A DNA stretch of 64,000 nt from the NCBI RefSeq assembly GCF_000346465.2, contig NC_034011.1, positions 17,682,937 through 17,746,936 on the forward strand, given 5' to 3'. The stretch comes from Prunus persica. Taxonomy: Eukaryota; Streptophyta; Magnoliopsida; Rosales; Rosaceae. The notes under the pieces were generated by a model. The model had not been told where the DNA came from. It saw nothing but the letters and a program-made list of their open reading frames with translations, and made no database searches. Below are positions 32,245 through 46,151 of this stretch, one piece after another. Position 1 is the stretch's first letter. The number at the start of each line of letters is the position of its first letter. The position numbers and the translations under genes are program-made.

Positions 32245-35200
32245 ACTGTAATTTACATGCTTGCCACATACTACTACTGTTATACCTCTAGTGAAATGTT
32301 AATAAGTTGAGTTCTATCATTTTTTATTTATTTTTTGTTTTATCTTTGTAGTACGATGATCGAAAACAATGAATTCTTCTTGATGCCTATACTTGCAGTA
32401 ACTATTCTAAATCTGTAACGATGGATATATATATTCTTTATATTTTAGAATGTCAGTCTTTTTCAAGCGGAAGTTACCTATATTCTTTTGAATGTTCATC
32501 CTTTTCCTACTTGCTGTATTTTTCTGTCATATTAATTCTATCTGAAACTCATTAATGTTCATGTATTAAATCATACAGTTATATATTTTCGAAAAGAAGG
32601 AATCAAGTCTTGTTGTGGTTGTTTACTTAATAGGCTGTTTCATCAGTTCTGTCAACCATATCATTGCTGGTTTTGCAAATTAACTATAAAAAGGTTTTTT
32701 TTTAATAAATAAACTTTTAAAATTTGGATTTATCAATTACAACTATGAAAAGGTTTTTGTTATGGTCTGCTATTGTTGCTTTTCGGAAAAGAGGTGGTAG
32801 CCAATGTTGTTATGACACCAGAGTGCAGCTTTTTGCTTCAACGTTTGATTGTTTTACAAGGTTTCAGGATGGGTTTAAATATTAAGAAGAAAAGGTTGTG
32901 GTTGGAGAAAAACAAGAAGTATATTTCAGATGCTAGAAATCATTTAAATGTGGAACTATTACCATGCAGTCAAATTTCTGAACTTAGGATTGTGAGTTTC
33001 TTCATATGCTAGAAACCACATGCCGCTCCACATACTTTAGAGAGCATCATTATCCTCATAATGCAACTCCGATATATCATCATGGTGGATTCAGCGCTCA
33101 TCATTATGACAAATATCAGGTAAGCATGCCATCCATACAATGCTTGGGCCACTAGATCTGTGCTATGCAATATACTTAAGCTTTTCCTGTTTCTATTTTT
33201 TTTAGAGGAGTTGTTTCTGTTTCTTTATATGTATTTTGAGCCTTTTTCTACCAGCACCTTGATTGGTGTTAATGGAAGTTGTGTCTGTTTCTCAACATTC
33301 AGCACTGAGAATTACATAATCCTTGGTAAGTCAATCATGTTTCTCTTTCGTACCTTATCTTTTCACATAACATAGTAATATGGTTCAAGCAGACATATAT
33401 AGTGGCACCCTCTATGAAATTGTTTTAGTATTTGTGATAGGATAAGAGTCTGAGGCTTAAAGGATTTAAAGCTAGCTTTTATTCTCTTTTTCTCTTCCTC
33501 TTTGTTGTTTCAGTTTTGTTTTATCCTTTTTATTATATGTTAATTTTAATCACAGTTTGGGAACTGCACGCTTGATCAATGTCTGTAAAACTTTTATTCA
33601 TCTGTGACAAAACTGATACTGTTGTTTATTGGGTACGAATTTTGCAAAACTGCTGGAATCTGAACCCCGGGGATATAAAAAAAAGGGTCCCTGGAATGGA
33701 TGCAATTAGTGAAAGTCTCAATCTGAAGTTCTTCCCTGTTTGTCCTGATCGCATACATGATTTATGCATGGGGAGAATTACCTTTCAGGACATTGATCGT
33801 ACTTCATTTGTGCATGTAGACTGAGTTTTACATTCTCTGGCTTGGTGTCTGAATTCTAGAGGCTGCTGATTATACATGCAGATGTTGAGAATTATTGCAA
33901 CTGCTTAACCCAGGTGGGTGCTTTATATAGATTTATATGCAAATTCAGTGCATAGAACAGAAATCTTTGTTATTACAATGCAATTTCATTTACATAGAAA
34001 TCTTTGTTATTATAATGCAATTTCAGTTGCCTGTGTAATTTTAACAGGGAATGTGTATATAGTACAGGCATCATCATTATTACAGGCTGTTTGGAAGGTA
34101 ATTTAAATAGATTGGAAAAAATCTCCCTGTTTTCCTAGATTCCAAGATCTTGCTTACTTTTATATCTCATTTTGTGATGATGGAAACTACACTTTGTTTT
34201 CATAATTGTGTGGTTGGGCTTCAAAAATAGTATTCATGGAGTGTAACTGTAAAACCCTGATGTTATTATTTTAAATGAGTAGCGCGTATGTGGTTTATGC
34301 GTAGGAAACGTGTTTTTATCTGTGTTGCTCATGTTACTTTTCCAAAATTTGGGTTGAGATAATTTCTAAAAGAGCAGCCTTTCTCTAACCAAGGATCTCA
34401 ACTTTCTCTTATCTCTACCAGACCATAAACCTTTGACCTTGAGATTGAGATCAAAAGACTCTACCATCATGAAATCAATTATGCCCAGAATTTTAACTTA
34501 AAAGGTCCTCACTTCCTTCCACAGCAGTGTAGACATGATTTTCAGTTGTAAATACCTACCTAATTTTGTCCAGATTTCATTAGGTTTTAAAAGCAGTGTG
34601 TTTAACCACTGTTCATCCGTGTTAAAATCATAGTGCGAGCCCCAGGCTCCTAGACTCTCCACTGAAGGTTCATTTGTCCATATCCAAAGTGAAAAATTCT
34701 TTTTTAATTTTTTCCCCATTTTTATTTTGCATGTGAAAAATAGCTTGTGTGTTTGTTCTTGTGAGAGGTACATGCTAATAAAGGTGCTCATATTCCCTCC
34801 ATCCTACTCTCACACCTCCTGTGACATCTTGATATGCAATTTTCTGGATGTTACCAATTGTGCTGTTTGCCAAATCTCTAAAAGAATAATGGACTTTTAT
34901 TTTTGGTAAACAGAATAGTGTAATTTATTGTACAGATCTTCAATGACAGTTATCTTCTATGATTTTTAAGAATTTTGTTTATTCCTTTGTCCTATCATGA
35001 TGTACCATTTTCTTTGGGGCACAATCTTTGATCTTCTTTTGTAAAATATTTGAAATCTTATTTATCTTCTCTAGAATTTGTTACTTGTTATCTACTTTGT
35101 TCTGGTTTTTCGACTTTGATAGGGTTCTTATAAATCCATTGACATTGGGCTGTATGGACGTGCACTTTGGAGCTTTCTTAGATGGGTAAGAGGCCCTTTA

Positions 35201-36837
35201 GAGCTTAAGTTTTGGGTCTCTTCAAGGCCCTTGTAAGATTCCAGGCTTCATCCCTCTATTTAGGAAAAAAAGAATAGGCTTCCCTTTTTCCAAGAAGATG
35301 AATCTAATAGATGCATATTTGTCTTGACAAAATTAATTTTATGCCCTGATTACTTGGGGAGGTGCTGTTCAATCAAGTTTAGTAGACAAGTAACCTTTCT
35401 CCCTCTTTGATTGTATACTTTAACCTTGAAATTAGTCTTTGGAAATTCCAGTGAATCAGGGATTGAACAAATCACGTTGGTGGTAGCTCTTGTTTCATTG
35501 TGACTTGACATGGTTGTTTTATCACTTGTGCCACTCCAATGTTTTTAGCTGACAACATCATCTTTTTTATTCTGTTTTCTTTTTGTTTTGTTCTTTTTTA
35601 ATTTACTTTAGGTAGTTGCACAGCAGCGTGAAATTACGACTTCCAATTCAAATTAGAAATGGAAAGACATATTTGATTGGTTGGTGTGGATGTTTGATAA
35701 TTACACAGCTTTCATGTTAGATAAGTATCCCATTCCAATATGTGAATTATTTTCTATAGACCAAATTTTAAATTAATTATTGAATGGTTAGCTGTTCAAA
35801 GGATAACAGAAATTTTAAATTGTTTGTCTTACATCATCTTGTACTGACCAGTAATATAGTATCAAGACACCTTTGATGACTATTGAATATGGCATAAAAT
35901 CATTGACATCTTGTGATCCTTTTTCTTTTCCCTTTGAGATAGTGCACTCAGATTTCCATGAGTACATCAACATGGCTGAAAGCCCATGACAGTTGTGCCT
36001 GCCATGGGCTTCCGGCCTTTCTAGGTTGTTAAGGTTGTATGTATCGACACCATGTAGGCAGGCACTTAAATCCAGAAATATCAGTACTTACGTTCAAGTT
36101 GGGAGATGTGTGGATATATATTTTTTAAACATGAGCTCTTTGAATTATTAGATAACAAAACATTTCCATGTCAACCAGTTTTTGGTAGCTGAACCTTGCT
36201 GGCTGCAAACTGGGGAGATATGACATTTCTTGTTTTTGCAATGGTGAATGAGGAGCAGTGTGACTTGGAGCATGCATTTTGTGAAGAAGTTTCACACGTC
36301 CATATGAATAAATGGATGAGAGTTGCCCACCTCAAAACACTAAAGCATTAGCATGATGCATGTTCATGCTACATTTTCGTTGTGTCGTCCCGGAATGTCG
36401 GGAGACACACACACACAAACATTTGAATAAGTTTGGTTGTATTGGGTTCGATTATGTGTTCATTAAACAAGTTATATAATTAAGATATGTTGGTTCTATT
36501 AGACATGTTTAGGGAGTGTGGCTGTTGCTAAATTATTGACAACCAATGATGCTAGAAAATATGGGTCAATTTAGAGGCAGCTTATACATAGCATGTGTTT
36601 AGTGAAGATGATTTGTTAGCATAGATGAATGACACCACTGGTTTCAAAGTTTGATTCGAGTCAAAGAGCAATAGGGGTTTTGGTAGTTAAGGGAAGTACT
36701 TGATTGTTAAAAATAATAAATTAAGGTTGGCTGGAATAATATACTTTCCAACATCGAATTAAGGTTTAATATAATTGAGATTTTTGTTTTCTAGATGATT
36801 GATTGAAAGGTCATGTGAGTTCTAATAATGCTTAGGG
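32245..36837. other. Intergenic DNA with exon-like fragments, no supported gene
   Basis: AT-rich DNA following the trihelix-like gene. Three stretches look exon-like but match no family I recognise: about 32773-33012, 33579-33824 (a frame with VPGMDAISESLNLKFFPV) and 35125-35187 (SYKSIDIGLYGRALWSFLRW, flanked by AG and GTAAG). A 38-bp tandem duplication built on AGAAATCTTTGTTATTA lies at about 33960-34027. There is a CA microsatellite at about 36405-36417. These could be a non-coding transcript or a decayed gene. Confidence 0.4.
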
Positions 36838-37060
36838 GAAAAATCATTTTTATTCACCATGTGGTTTGGCTCAACTTCATTATTCTGCATCAGGAGTGGA
36901 ATGGGGCCACTTTTTCGTTGTGGCTTATTTCCTTACCTTCTTTGTGGTGCGTCATGTATCATCCTCACTAATCCAATCAAAAGTTTGCAAAACATTCCCT
37001 ATTAATGATTTTATGGTGGATATGATAAAATTTTACACCCCCTCCTAATCCTCAAATTTG
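36838..37060. repeat. Possible dispersed repeat
   Basis: The block starting GGGGAAAAATCATTTTTATT, with CACCATGTGGTTTGGCTCAA and later CCAATCAAAAGTTTGCAAAA, has the wording of a dispersed plant repeat and is sharply different from its surroundings. Without an alignment this rests on style alone. Confidence 0.25.
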
Positions 37061-40000
37061 TTGTAAGTGCAAGTAATTGTAGTCACTAATGCCTGTCTAG
37101 CCAACAGCAGAAACCATAGCTGACATTTTATAATTGGGTTCTACCACAGGGTGGTAAAGGGTTTCACCTAAAGCTCTTTCCGGTTTTTGCTTCTGCATAA
37201 AAAGAAGTGGTATCGACCAACCACAGTTTCATTTTCTGCATTTGATTTGTGGCTCTTAGACAAGTTGCTTTGCCTGTTCCAATACATAATATGAATATAA
37301 GAAATATTGAATATCGAAACAAATGAACTTGTGAGATAGGGACAGTAAATCAATAATTCTTAATTACATCCTTTGACTTGTAACCAAGTTGAGATTTCCA
37401 TAAGCATAGGCAGTTTAGACTGGTTGTTGCCAACTGTTGGTCAAATAGTAAAGGTAGTTATAATGCTTTTGGGAATTTCAGGGCCTCAGTATGTTCTATA
37501 TTCCTTTTTCATGTTAATGAATTCTCTTGATTATTCATCACCTAGACTGTTGTATTCATATGATTGTGTAGAATGTGTAGAACGATGATTGATTCAAGTT
37601 GATGATTTTTAGTTCTGAATCTGCTTGGACATTATGCTGCATAATCGGCAAGAAACAATAGAATAGAAATTGTCTTTTTTTCTATCTGCAGAACTCTGTG
37701 AAATGTGACTGTTAGATGGAGCAGGTTTCATGGCCGACCAGTCCACATAAATGTGGATCAGATCCTTCTAGTGGGTACATTTGACAACAGGTGGTGTTAA
37801 ATTAAACATTATGAAAGTTGAAAAATGAAAATCAGGACACTGAGAAGCTGAGGGGGAAACGATAGTGAATATGGTGGCCCCTTGTAGCCTTAACTGTGTA
37901 GCCTTTTTCCATTAATTTTTATGCAATTAATTGGTTTGAAATCTGTCTTGTAATTTGTTTGTTCATACATGTTAATCCTGTCGTTTCTAGGACTGTTTGT
38001 GAAATAAAGAGTAAGAATTCTGCAACATTCTATTGTGGCAGCTTTTTAGCCTCTTTTGGTAGGTAAAGCAGTTGGGAGGGAGCAGCAACTGTTACTAGGT
38101 AAACATCATCACACCTTCCTTCTATTTTACGCACACACAAATGTAATGATTTTATTTTTTAGGTGAGTGTAATATTAACTGGTTGTTGGGCTTTCATATC
38201 TTGTTTAACAATTGGTTTCATCCCCAAGGCATTAGTATGTTTTGAAATATTGGATTCTAGACTTATTATCTTTTTCACCCACCAGTCTTACATCTGCAAC
38301 TTCAACACCCAATATCCAATATCCAGTTCTAAAAGATTAAGGCCCTACAAAATGTAGGGGTCCTGCTTAAAACCTCTCTGGCTGAGAGATTGCATTTTGA
38401 TATGTATTTTAAGTAATTTTCTTCTGTCATATATCTGGATGGATATCCATTCGTGCTCATCCTTATCTTACATATGTTCCCCACTTGCCCCCCACCACCT
38501 CTGTGCCGCTCACAGCTTCATAAAATTTCACTTATGTAGTTAGCAGGAACCTAAAATTTCAGTGCAAGTGGACAATACATTAAGATTTCTGTTTGTTGTT
38601 TAGCCTTGATTTTGTACGTAGTGAATTCAGTTCCTTATTAGTGGACCTCGAAACCTTATCAAGATTATATTAAGGGCCAAGCTGTTGAATGTTTCGTTTT
38701 TGGTACTTGTGCTTCGGAATTTTTAACTTCTTGTCTTTTTAACTTTTAACACTTCTTGCTTCACTTGGAGCAGCGATGCAATTTATTTTATTTTCTCTGG
38801 CAGGTGTTGGAGTCTGAGGTCCTGGTTTCTTAGGAATCCTTAACTTAAAAATTTCTGTGTATATTGTTTACTGTTGTTTCCTTTTTCTGTTACTATAAAA
38901 CAATGAAAGAAACTTGTATGCCTAGTAAAAGTCGCATCTGTATTTCTAATGGGAAAACTGCCTCTGCTTTCAAAATTTGTGTTGGTGAGGATAGAAAATA
39001 GAAGAAAATGAGGCATTTGAAATGGTAGTTGAATATGTTGCTAGGCCTTCGGCTTGGATTGTTTTGGGAATTTGGGGTGGCTTGAGAGAATGGTAGGTCC
39101 CAAGTTTTGCTGAGACAAGAGGATATTGATTATGAAAAAGATGGTTGCTCCTGCTTGGATCAAGTACGAGACTCATTGAGATGGTCCCTTCTGTTTAACA
39201 AAGACCCTGCACAGTATTTATTTCTTTCTTTTTCGTATGCACCATTTGGTACGGCGAAGAGATGGTCTTGGCTTCGGTTTAAAAAGACCATTTTATCCTT
39301 TCGGGCTCAAGTGAAATGACAAACTATCATTTCTTTCTTGATATAAAATATATTATTTTATTCATCATGGGACATTGTATTGCAGTAGGATTTTGTCAAC
39401 CTTAGTGAGGAGGTCCTTTTAATTCGAATTAAATTAATCCCTTGTCAAAAAGGGTCCCATAAAAAGGGGTACATCATGCATGAGTGTAATGTTTCTGGGT
39501 TTGCCGGAAATGACAAAATGCATTTGTTTTTCCTATTCCTTTTTTCCCCCCTTCGATTTGCTATTGTTCTTTTTTCTTATATGAACAACTAAAACACATG
39601 CAAGAAGTTATACACACAAACATGGGAAAAAGTGTTCTCAAATTATACACTAAATAACCCAATCTTAAACCCAATAAGTTAATGTCCAAGCTCGTTTAAA
39701 TTGAAAACATCTCTTATTTTTTAGCAATAAAAAACAAACAAGGTTCTGCACAAAGTCACCATAGTTAGTAAATGACGGGACAAGGATAAAATATAATATG
39801 TACGTGTATTATTCGGCAAACTTCTTAAAAAATATGCGGTATATTATTCGGCAAATTTCTTAGATGTGATCCAAATTTACATTTCCATTGCAACATTTGC
39901 TTGACAATAATGTTAAGGGAAATTCTGGTCCACTTCGGGCTATTCTTTGTATTCTTGTATTGATTTTCTGGAATTAATAACAGTCCTCCTAATCCAAAAA

Positions 40001-40353
40001 AAAAAAAAAAAATTTGTTAAGGAAAATTCTATTGCCACCCCGAATTTTTTGAAACCACCCCTTTAATTTTCAGCCTAAAGTGTCGATTTTACCCTCCCAT
40101 CACTTTCTTCGCTTAGTTAATAGCCCGCTGGGCCCCCCGAAAGGGAAAAAGAGATGAGAGGGATGGGGGAATGGAGGGTTGCGGGCACCGACAGCAATTC
40201 TAGCGACAGTGGAAGGTGGGGGTGGTCTCAATAGGGGTAAGCTTGGAGATTTGGATAGGGGTAGGTTTCAATCGATTGGGTGCGAGAATTATAAATTTTC
40301 AAAATGTCACCTCATTAAAATTTAATTTAAGAAATTAAATTGGAGACCTCATC
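37061..40353. other. Intergenic DNA, no gene seen
   Basis: Only short unrelated reading frames occur. A 19-base A run at about 39996-40012 ends a stretch (TTTCTGGAATTAATAACAG then AATCC) that resembles the 3' tail of a LINE or processed transcript. Confidence 0.45.
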
Positions 40354-41425
40354 CTAGGCCTAGGCACGGATCAATTTGGAATAGTAGATGACTCTTCCGT
40401 TAACCAAATCAAAGACTTCGATAGACCATTTTCTTTTTCGTTAATTAAACTAAGAACTTCGGTAAACTTCAGATTGGTTAACCTAACATTTAGTTTGGAT
40501 TGGTTCGGTACGCCGATAGTACCATAATAAAAACATATTAATAAAAATAAAATTTATAATTGTTTCACATTACATAAGTTCTTGAACAAAAACACCAAAT
40601 TATCCTTGTAAAATATAAAAATCCAATGGTCTAATTCATCCCAATATGAAATAAAATAACTTAGCAACTATACCGTTCAATATGTACTCAAAATGTACTG
40701 GGAACCACTTGCTCTTTCATTTGAGAATCTACTCCTACACCATTAAACAAATTATGAAAATAGAAAATGGAACACAAATGAATGCATAGGATCATGTGTC
40801 TTGAGCCACTAAAATTAGAGTTTAATTACATTTTAAACATTAGAATTACGTCATTTGAATCATCAAAACCCCCCCTTTTGTTTATGTTTGTTGTTTGAAA
40901 CTTTGAGTGTTATTTTTACTGAATTATGTACAAATATGTAACTGATTTTGACATTTGGTCCGCATTGGATTCTTTAGTTTTTCATGTTGAATCCAACCAT
41001 ATAAAGAACATAAGATTTGGATTAACGATTGGAAAGTTAAAGGTAAAAAATGAGACAAAGATCGAAACTAGAAAACATAGGAAGTTCATAAATTCCTCTA
41101 TGACCTAAAAGTGCTATAGTACCCGGGTGATAAAAAAGCGATACACTAGTGATAAAATAGTGATATATAGGTGATATAGGAGCGATACAAAAGGTTGATT
41201 GTGTTTACCTTTGGTTTCTTGTTTTGCATTTAAATAATAAAGTAAGTGTATATATCATATCGGTACGAGTTTCCGTCTGGTTAGGAATATTGTTACCTGT
41301 TAACCAAACTAAACATTTCCATACAGGTCAGATCGGAATAATTAAAATTAAAAAAATAATTATTTAACCAAATCAAACCAAACCGTCGGTACACGGATAA
41401 TTGGAATGAGATGCCCACCCGTACT
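40354..41425. mobile_element. Possible non-autonomous DNA transposon
   Basis: The left side (GGCCTAGGCACGGATCAATTTGG, then CCGTTAACCAAATC) and the reverse complement of the right side (GGGTGGGCATCTCATTCCAA, then ATCCGTG...GGTTTGGTTTGATTTGG) are loosely similar. Both contain the GGTT/AACC-rich wording typical of a common class of plant DNA elements. The middle holds a GTGAT/GCGATAC-rich stretch at 41128-41190. No transposase is seen. Confidence 0.3.
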
Positions 41426-44182
41426 TCATCCTTAAAATAAAAACCTAATTTATTCCTAATTAAAAATGAAAACAAACACCTAACTTGACTAACGGCTAAA
41501 CTTAACGTCTCTAGAAGTTTTTTTTTCCTTCTTCTTCCTTCTCTGCACGTCTCCACCCACCTCCAAAATCTTTTCGTTCTCCAATCTTATTACACAAAAA
41601 CATTCTTATTACCAAGAAAAGTATGAGCATAATAAGAATCATCTGACACATCGAATAAGGAACTAGCTCCAAGGGTATAGGAAATTGAATCATTAAGTTC
41701 ACCCAAATAATAGAAAACCTGGAGTGAGAAATAACATAATTCATTTAATAAAAAAAAAATAGATATAGCAAACTCTACGTATTCAAAAAGAAACAGGGAA
41801 TTTGTGCCTACAAATGATGAAGACAGACAAAGTCTTCAAACCTACAAGTCAAATACAACTAACTCTCTGTTCTTCTAGAACTTCCACTGTGAGTTTCTAG
41901 TTGGGATGCCTATGTCAGAGTTTCTTCGATCATATGTGATCGTTAGTGGAGGCACATCAGATTGTCTTAATTTTGATATTAGATTGCTCCGTTATTGTAA
42001 TGGCCCTTTGTGGCTAGTGAATTTTTTAGATGAATTATGAATGCAATCCAAGAATTTCTCAAAAAAACAAAAGTAAACCACGTTGTAGAACTCAATATGA
42101 TAATGCAACATTGGTTGGAAAAAAAAATTGATAAATTTTTTTGGGAAGTGTATAGCAATAATACTATCGGGTTTAGGGCTTTTGTTTACACAAAAACCAT
42201 CTAAGGCTTATGGGGTTTTACTTTAGGTTTAATTTTCGAGTTTAGGGTTTTGTGGCTTTCGTGGGTTCATAACTGAGGTTTCGCTTCTTCTTGAGTCATT
42301 AACCATATAAAATCCCTACTAAGATCTTGAAAGCAATAAAATAAAGTTCACATTTGTGCATTTTTCTTGCTTTAAAGGATTCTGTTAAAGGGATTCTTTT
42401 TCGAAAAGCAGTCGAAAGATTGGTCAAATAATACTATTTGAAGAACACATTTGCGAGACTCATTTTACATTATAATTCAATGACTCAAGTTGTTTTCTTT
42501 CTAAGTTTTTATTCGAAAATTGGCATTGAAAAATATCAGTTATAAATATAAATTGCTTAGTTATTTGATTATCATACCATTCCACTATATTTATCGATAA
42601 CACACCATTTCATATATTAATTAAGAGACTTTTTTTTTATTATTTTTTTAAATTTAAATTTATTTTAGAATTAAAAAAATAATGGGTAGTTGTGTTCCAT
42701 AAAAATTGGATCCATTATTTGATTTTTCTTTTTAATTTTTTTTTAATATGAAAAGTGTGAATTTACTATACTATCCTCATTTAATTAATAATTTCAATTC
42801 TTAATATTTGCATTAACCAAGGGCATTTTATGGTATTTTGAATGTTTCACCATTTTCTGCATTTTGCTTTATATACATAGATAATAGAACCAATTAGCAT
42901 TGAGGCAGCAAAGACCAATGCACGAATTGCAGTACAATAGAGTTGTAATTCACTAGTTATTCTAGATGCTCGCCAAATCTGAAAAAACTCAGAGGTTATT
43001 TGTATTCCTCGGAAACCCCCGCCCACATCACCATTCAATATTTCTTGACCCACTATTGGCCAATCCACCTGGGCACTAGGTCAAATGTGAGTACTAGGAT
43101 CACTTAGCCATAAATATTCAATTTAGATGATGGATTGATCGAAAGACCAAGGTCTATGATGATATTCAGCCAGATAACGCTAAGTAATAAGAGGAAAGGA
43201 GCTGCATGCGCATCAAGTATATATTTTATTCCAGAAAAAGCAGCACCAAACAAAATGTTGTTGGGTTGGAAACCCTAGTGATGATACTTTTTGTGAGTCA
43301 TCAAGCCAAAAGCAGCCTTGGAACTATATATTACATTTTACGATCATGATGATCATGATGAGGACCAAAAGCCACTGAGCTCTTTGTATACAAATATGGT
43401 GGATATGCTCTAGCCCTTTACAGTCTCATTTGGTCATCATAACATTCTGATGAAATGCTTTGATGATCTTATGACCCGTAGGCTCTTACTTTTGAATCCG
43501 TCTTTTTTATGTATGTATGAATTAATGTATAATAAGGATATTATGAGTCATATTTTTGGGCTTACACGACAATGTGATATCGTGATACAAACCATTCATT
43601 TTTTAATTATTTTTAAAAATTATGATGAAGAAAAATTCTCAGTCAAATGAATTAACAATTTCTTAGCTATTTTATTATTATCCCGATCAAATGATGAAAT
43701 AAAAAAGTTGGGTATCTTTTTTCCTTTATAATGTTAATAAATAAAATAATCATGGATATCCTTAATTATAAGTTCAATCATGCATCTATATCATTGCAGA
43801 TGAATCTTCTTTATGGCTCTTCTAGACGAACAACAGAACAGAGTATAATTTATACGTATACAATTTCCATGACAATATGAAAACAAATTAATGAAGAACT
43901 AGGGTTTTAGTGAAATAATATTCAGAATTCCAGAAAACATGTGGAATGGAAAATGACATATACTTAACGGTAAACAACTGACTATAAAGTCTACAAAGAA
44001 GGCACACACACACACACACGACCTTATCTTCTTCAAGCCCGTATGACTTTGTAAGAGTGAGACCCACCTAAACAGCCAAAACCACCAGTCCAAGTCAACC
44101 TTCTCATTTCTCACCTCCCCTCTCTCTTCATGAAGCAGCTCTCGAGCACTATATCTACGCCCATCTTCTGCCTTTACATGGG

Positions 44183-44186
<4 letters not shown>
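41426..44186. other. AT-rich DNA upstream of the MYB gene, no gene seen
   Basis: No reading frame here matches a protein I recognise. At 41930-42075 the sequence GCTCCGTTATTGTAATGGCC then TTTTTTAGATGAATTATGAATGCAATCC, ending in an A run, resembles a LINE 3' UTR. A CA run occurs at about 44003-44018. The last 300 bp are the likely MYB promoter. Confidence 0.45.

Positions 44187-44241
<55 letters not shown>
44187..44241 (+). repeat. CT microsatellite in the MYB 5' leader
   Basis: About 27 uninterrupted TC/CT units end nine bases before the MYB start codon. The repeat therefore probably lies in the 5' untranslated leader and may vary in length between individuals. Confidence 0.9.
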
Positions 44242-44244
<3 letters not shown>

Positions 44245-44249
44245 CGAAA

Positions 44250-45299
44250 ATGAGAAAACCTTGCTGTGAAAAAGAAGGCACAAACAAAGGAGCTTGGTCT
44301 AAACAAGAAGACCAAAAACTCATTGATTACATTAAAGCTCATGGGGAAGGCTGTTGGCGATCTCTCCCCAAGGCTGCAGGTGTGTTTTGGGTCTGAACAA
44401 CATGAGTTGTGTGCATTTTTATGTTTGTATATAGAAATAATAGTCTACTTTGTGTTCTTTTATGTTCCAAATTATTGATGACTTATAATTTGTGTGATGT
44501 TGTATTATTAGGGTTGCACCGCTGTGGCAAAAGTTGTAGGCTAAGATGGATAAACTATCTAAGGCCAGACATCAAACGTGGAAACTTTGAGCAAGATGAA
44601 GAAGACCTCATCATCAAACTACATGCCCTTCTTGGCAACCGGTATGTACCATCAATCTTTCCTTCCTCTCTTTCTCGTGTCAAATATTTAGTAAATGCAT
44701 ATGTTGACCAGACTGTCTGATAAGAAGCGAACATTTTCCTACATATATGGCGTAGATATTCACATGTGTTAAAAGTGTTAGCGCGTAATTATAAAGGTCA
44801 ACTATATAGCTAATGGTGAAAGTTTCGTGCATGGGCTGTTAGGTGGTCGCTTATTGCTGGAAGGTTGCCAGGGAGGACGGACAACGAGGTGAAGAACTAT
44901 TGGAATTCTCACATCCGGAAGAAGCTAATTAAAATGGGCATTGATCCCAATAACCATAGGCTAAACCAGATCATTCCTCGTCCGAATCCTCAAAACGACT
45001 GTGTTTCTGCTGCTGCAACATCATCTGGATCAATGAGCAATATTAGTGCATGTACTAAAGCACCAATCAAGTCTTCACGTGAAATTGATCAAAGGGCCTC
45101 ACAAGCTACAAGTGTTCTTGAAGATGAAACTTCTGGTTCATCATCTCGTGACTTGAATCTCGACCTCACCATTGCTTTTCCTAATCCTCCACTACTAGTT
45201 GGGGAAGAGATGCAAAAAAATATTAAAGGGTCCTTCACTATGGCGAGAGAAATCGAAACCAACCTTCAACATTCACCCACTCTTGCTCTTTTTAGATAA
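44250..45299 (+). CDS. R2R3-MYB repressor, subgroup 4 (MYBC2/MYB27-like)
   Basis: Three exons, 44250-44379, 44512-44641 and 44843-45299, with the conserved R2R3-MYB intron positions, join in frame to 238 aa. R2 (about 13-63) has the three Trp; R3 (about 67-114) has Phe69 in place of the first Trp. The bHLH-binding signature in R3 is complete (Asp75, Leu76, Lys79, Leu83, Leu90, Arg94). A C1-like GIDPNNHR follows at 119-126. Residues 191-195 are LNLDL, an EAR repression motif, and the protein ends TLALFR (233-238), a variant of the TLLLFR repression motif of MYBC2 and MYBL2 proteins. Such proteins join MYB-bHLH-WD40 complexes and repress anthocyanin or proanthocyanidin genes (known for the family, inferred here). 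The start MRKPCC is typical of this clade. Confidence 0.93.
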
Positions 45300-46151
45300 T
45301 ACATATAATTTGGAGAAGGAGATGAATTGATCCTTAACTAGCTGATCTTGGCCAGGAATTGGAAAAGGAGGGAATTAAAAAGGGAATTATTGTTTGGCTG
45401 ATCAAGAACTTTGGCTAGTATTGACAGATAGCTAGCAAAATTGTGGCTAATGGAGGCATTAACATGGAGCGAAGGGCCAAACACTTCATCATGAAGGCAG
45501 CTAGAATATTGATCCCATTGTATGATAATCTCATTAGGCTATATAAATTCTTGGATGTAGCATACAAATTGGAGATGAACTGCAAAAATCAGTTGATCAC
45601 CAAGAAATGAATATGCATGGGAAGGGAAATGTGTGTTGATTGTAATTTGTGTTCAGGCAGGGGGAAAATTGATGTTGAATGACAAATAAGCTATATGATA
45701 TACATATCTTATTTTTATAGGAGTTCTTAGTTTTAAAACCATGATGGGCAATTGAACATACATATTTTTGTTGCTTAATTATTCTTTTCCTTTTATTTTT
45801 CTCAAATGATAATTTGTTTCCTTAGTTAATGATATAGTTATAGATTTATGAACTAATCTTGGACATTTCTTAGCATGTGAAAGTTAGGTATGTGAACACT
45901 TGGTAATTCCAAAACAGGAATTGGGGTGAAGAGCATCTTTAACACCAAATCAGGGTGCTGTTGGTTTCCAGTCATAAAGCACAAAAAATCTGTCAACCAT
46001 ATATATATATATAAAAAGCTACACAATACTGTTTTTGTATAGTAGTACATTACATTAATGCTTAATTTGTATATCATGCAAAGCTATATATAGTTAGCCC
46101 TCTTTTACTGTATTTGTATGAATTAGCATCAAGATAATAAAAATAAATCTC
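45300..46151. other. MYB 3' flank, no further gene seen
   Basis: Contains the MYB 3' UTR and AT-rich DNA with a TA microsatellite near 45999-46012. No other coding sequence is supported. Confidence 0.5.

Noticed and set aside
42170..42260. Interstitial telomere-like repeats (GGGTTTAGGG)
   Set aside because: Only two or three diverged units occur, with no tandem array.
43899..44342. 147-codon minus-strand frame over the MYB start
   Set aside because: It exists only because the CT microsatellite reads as Arg-Glu repeats on the other strand, and it overlaps MYB exon 1.
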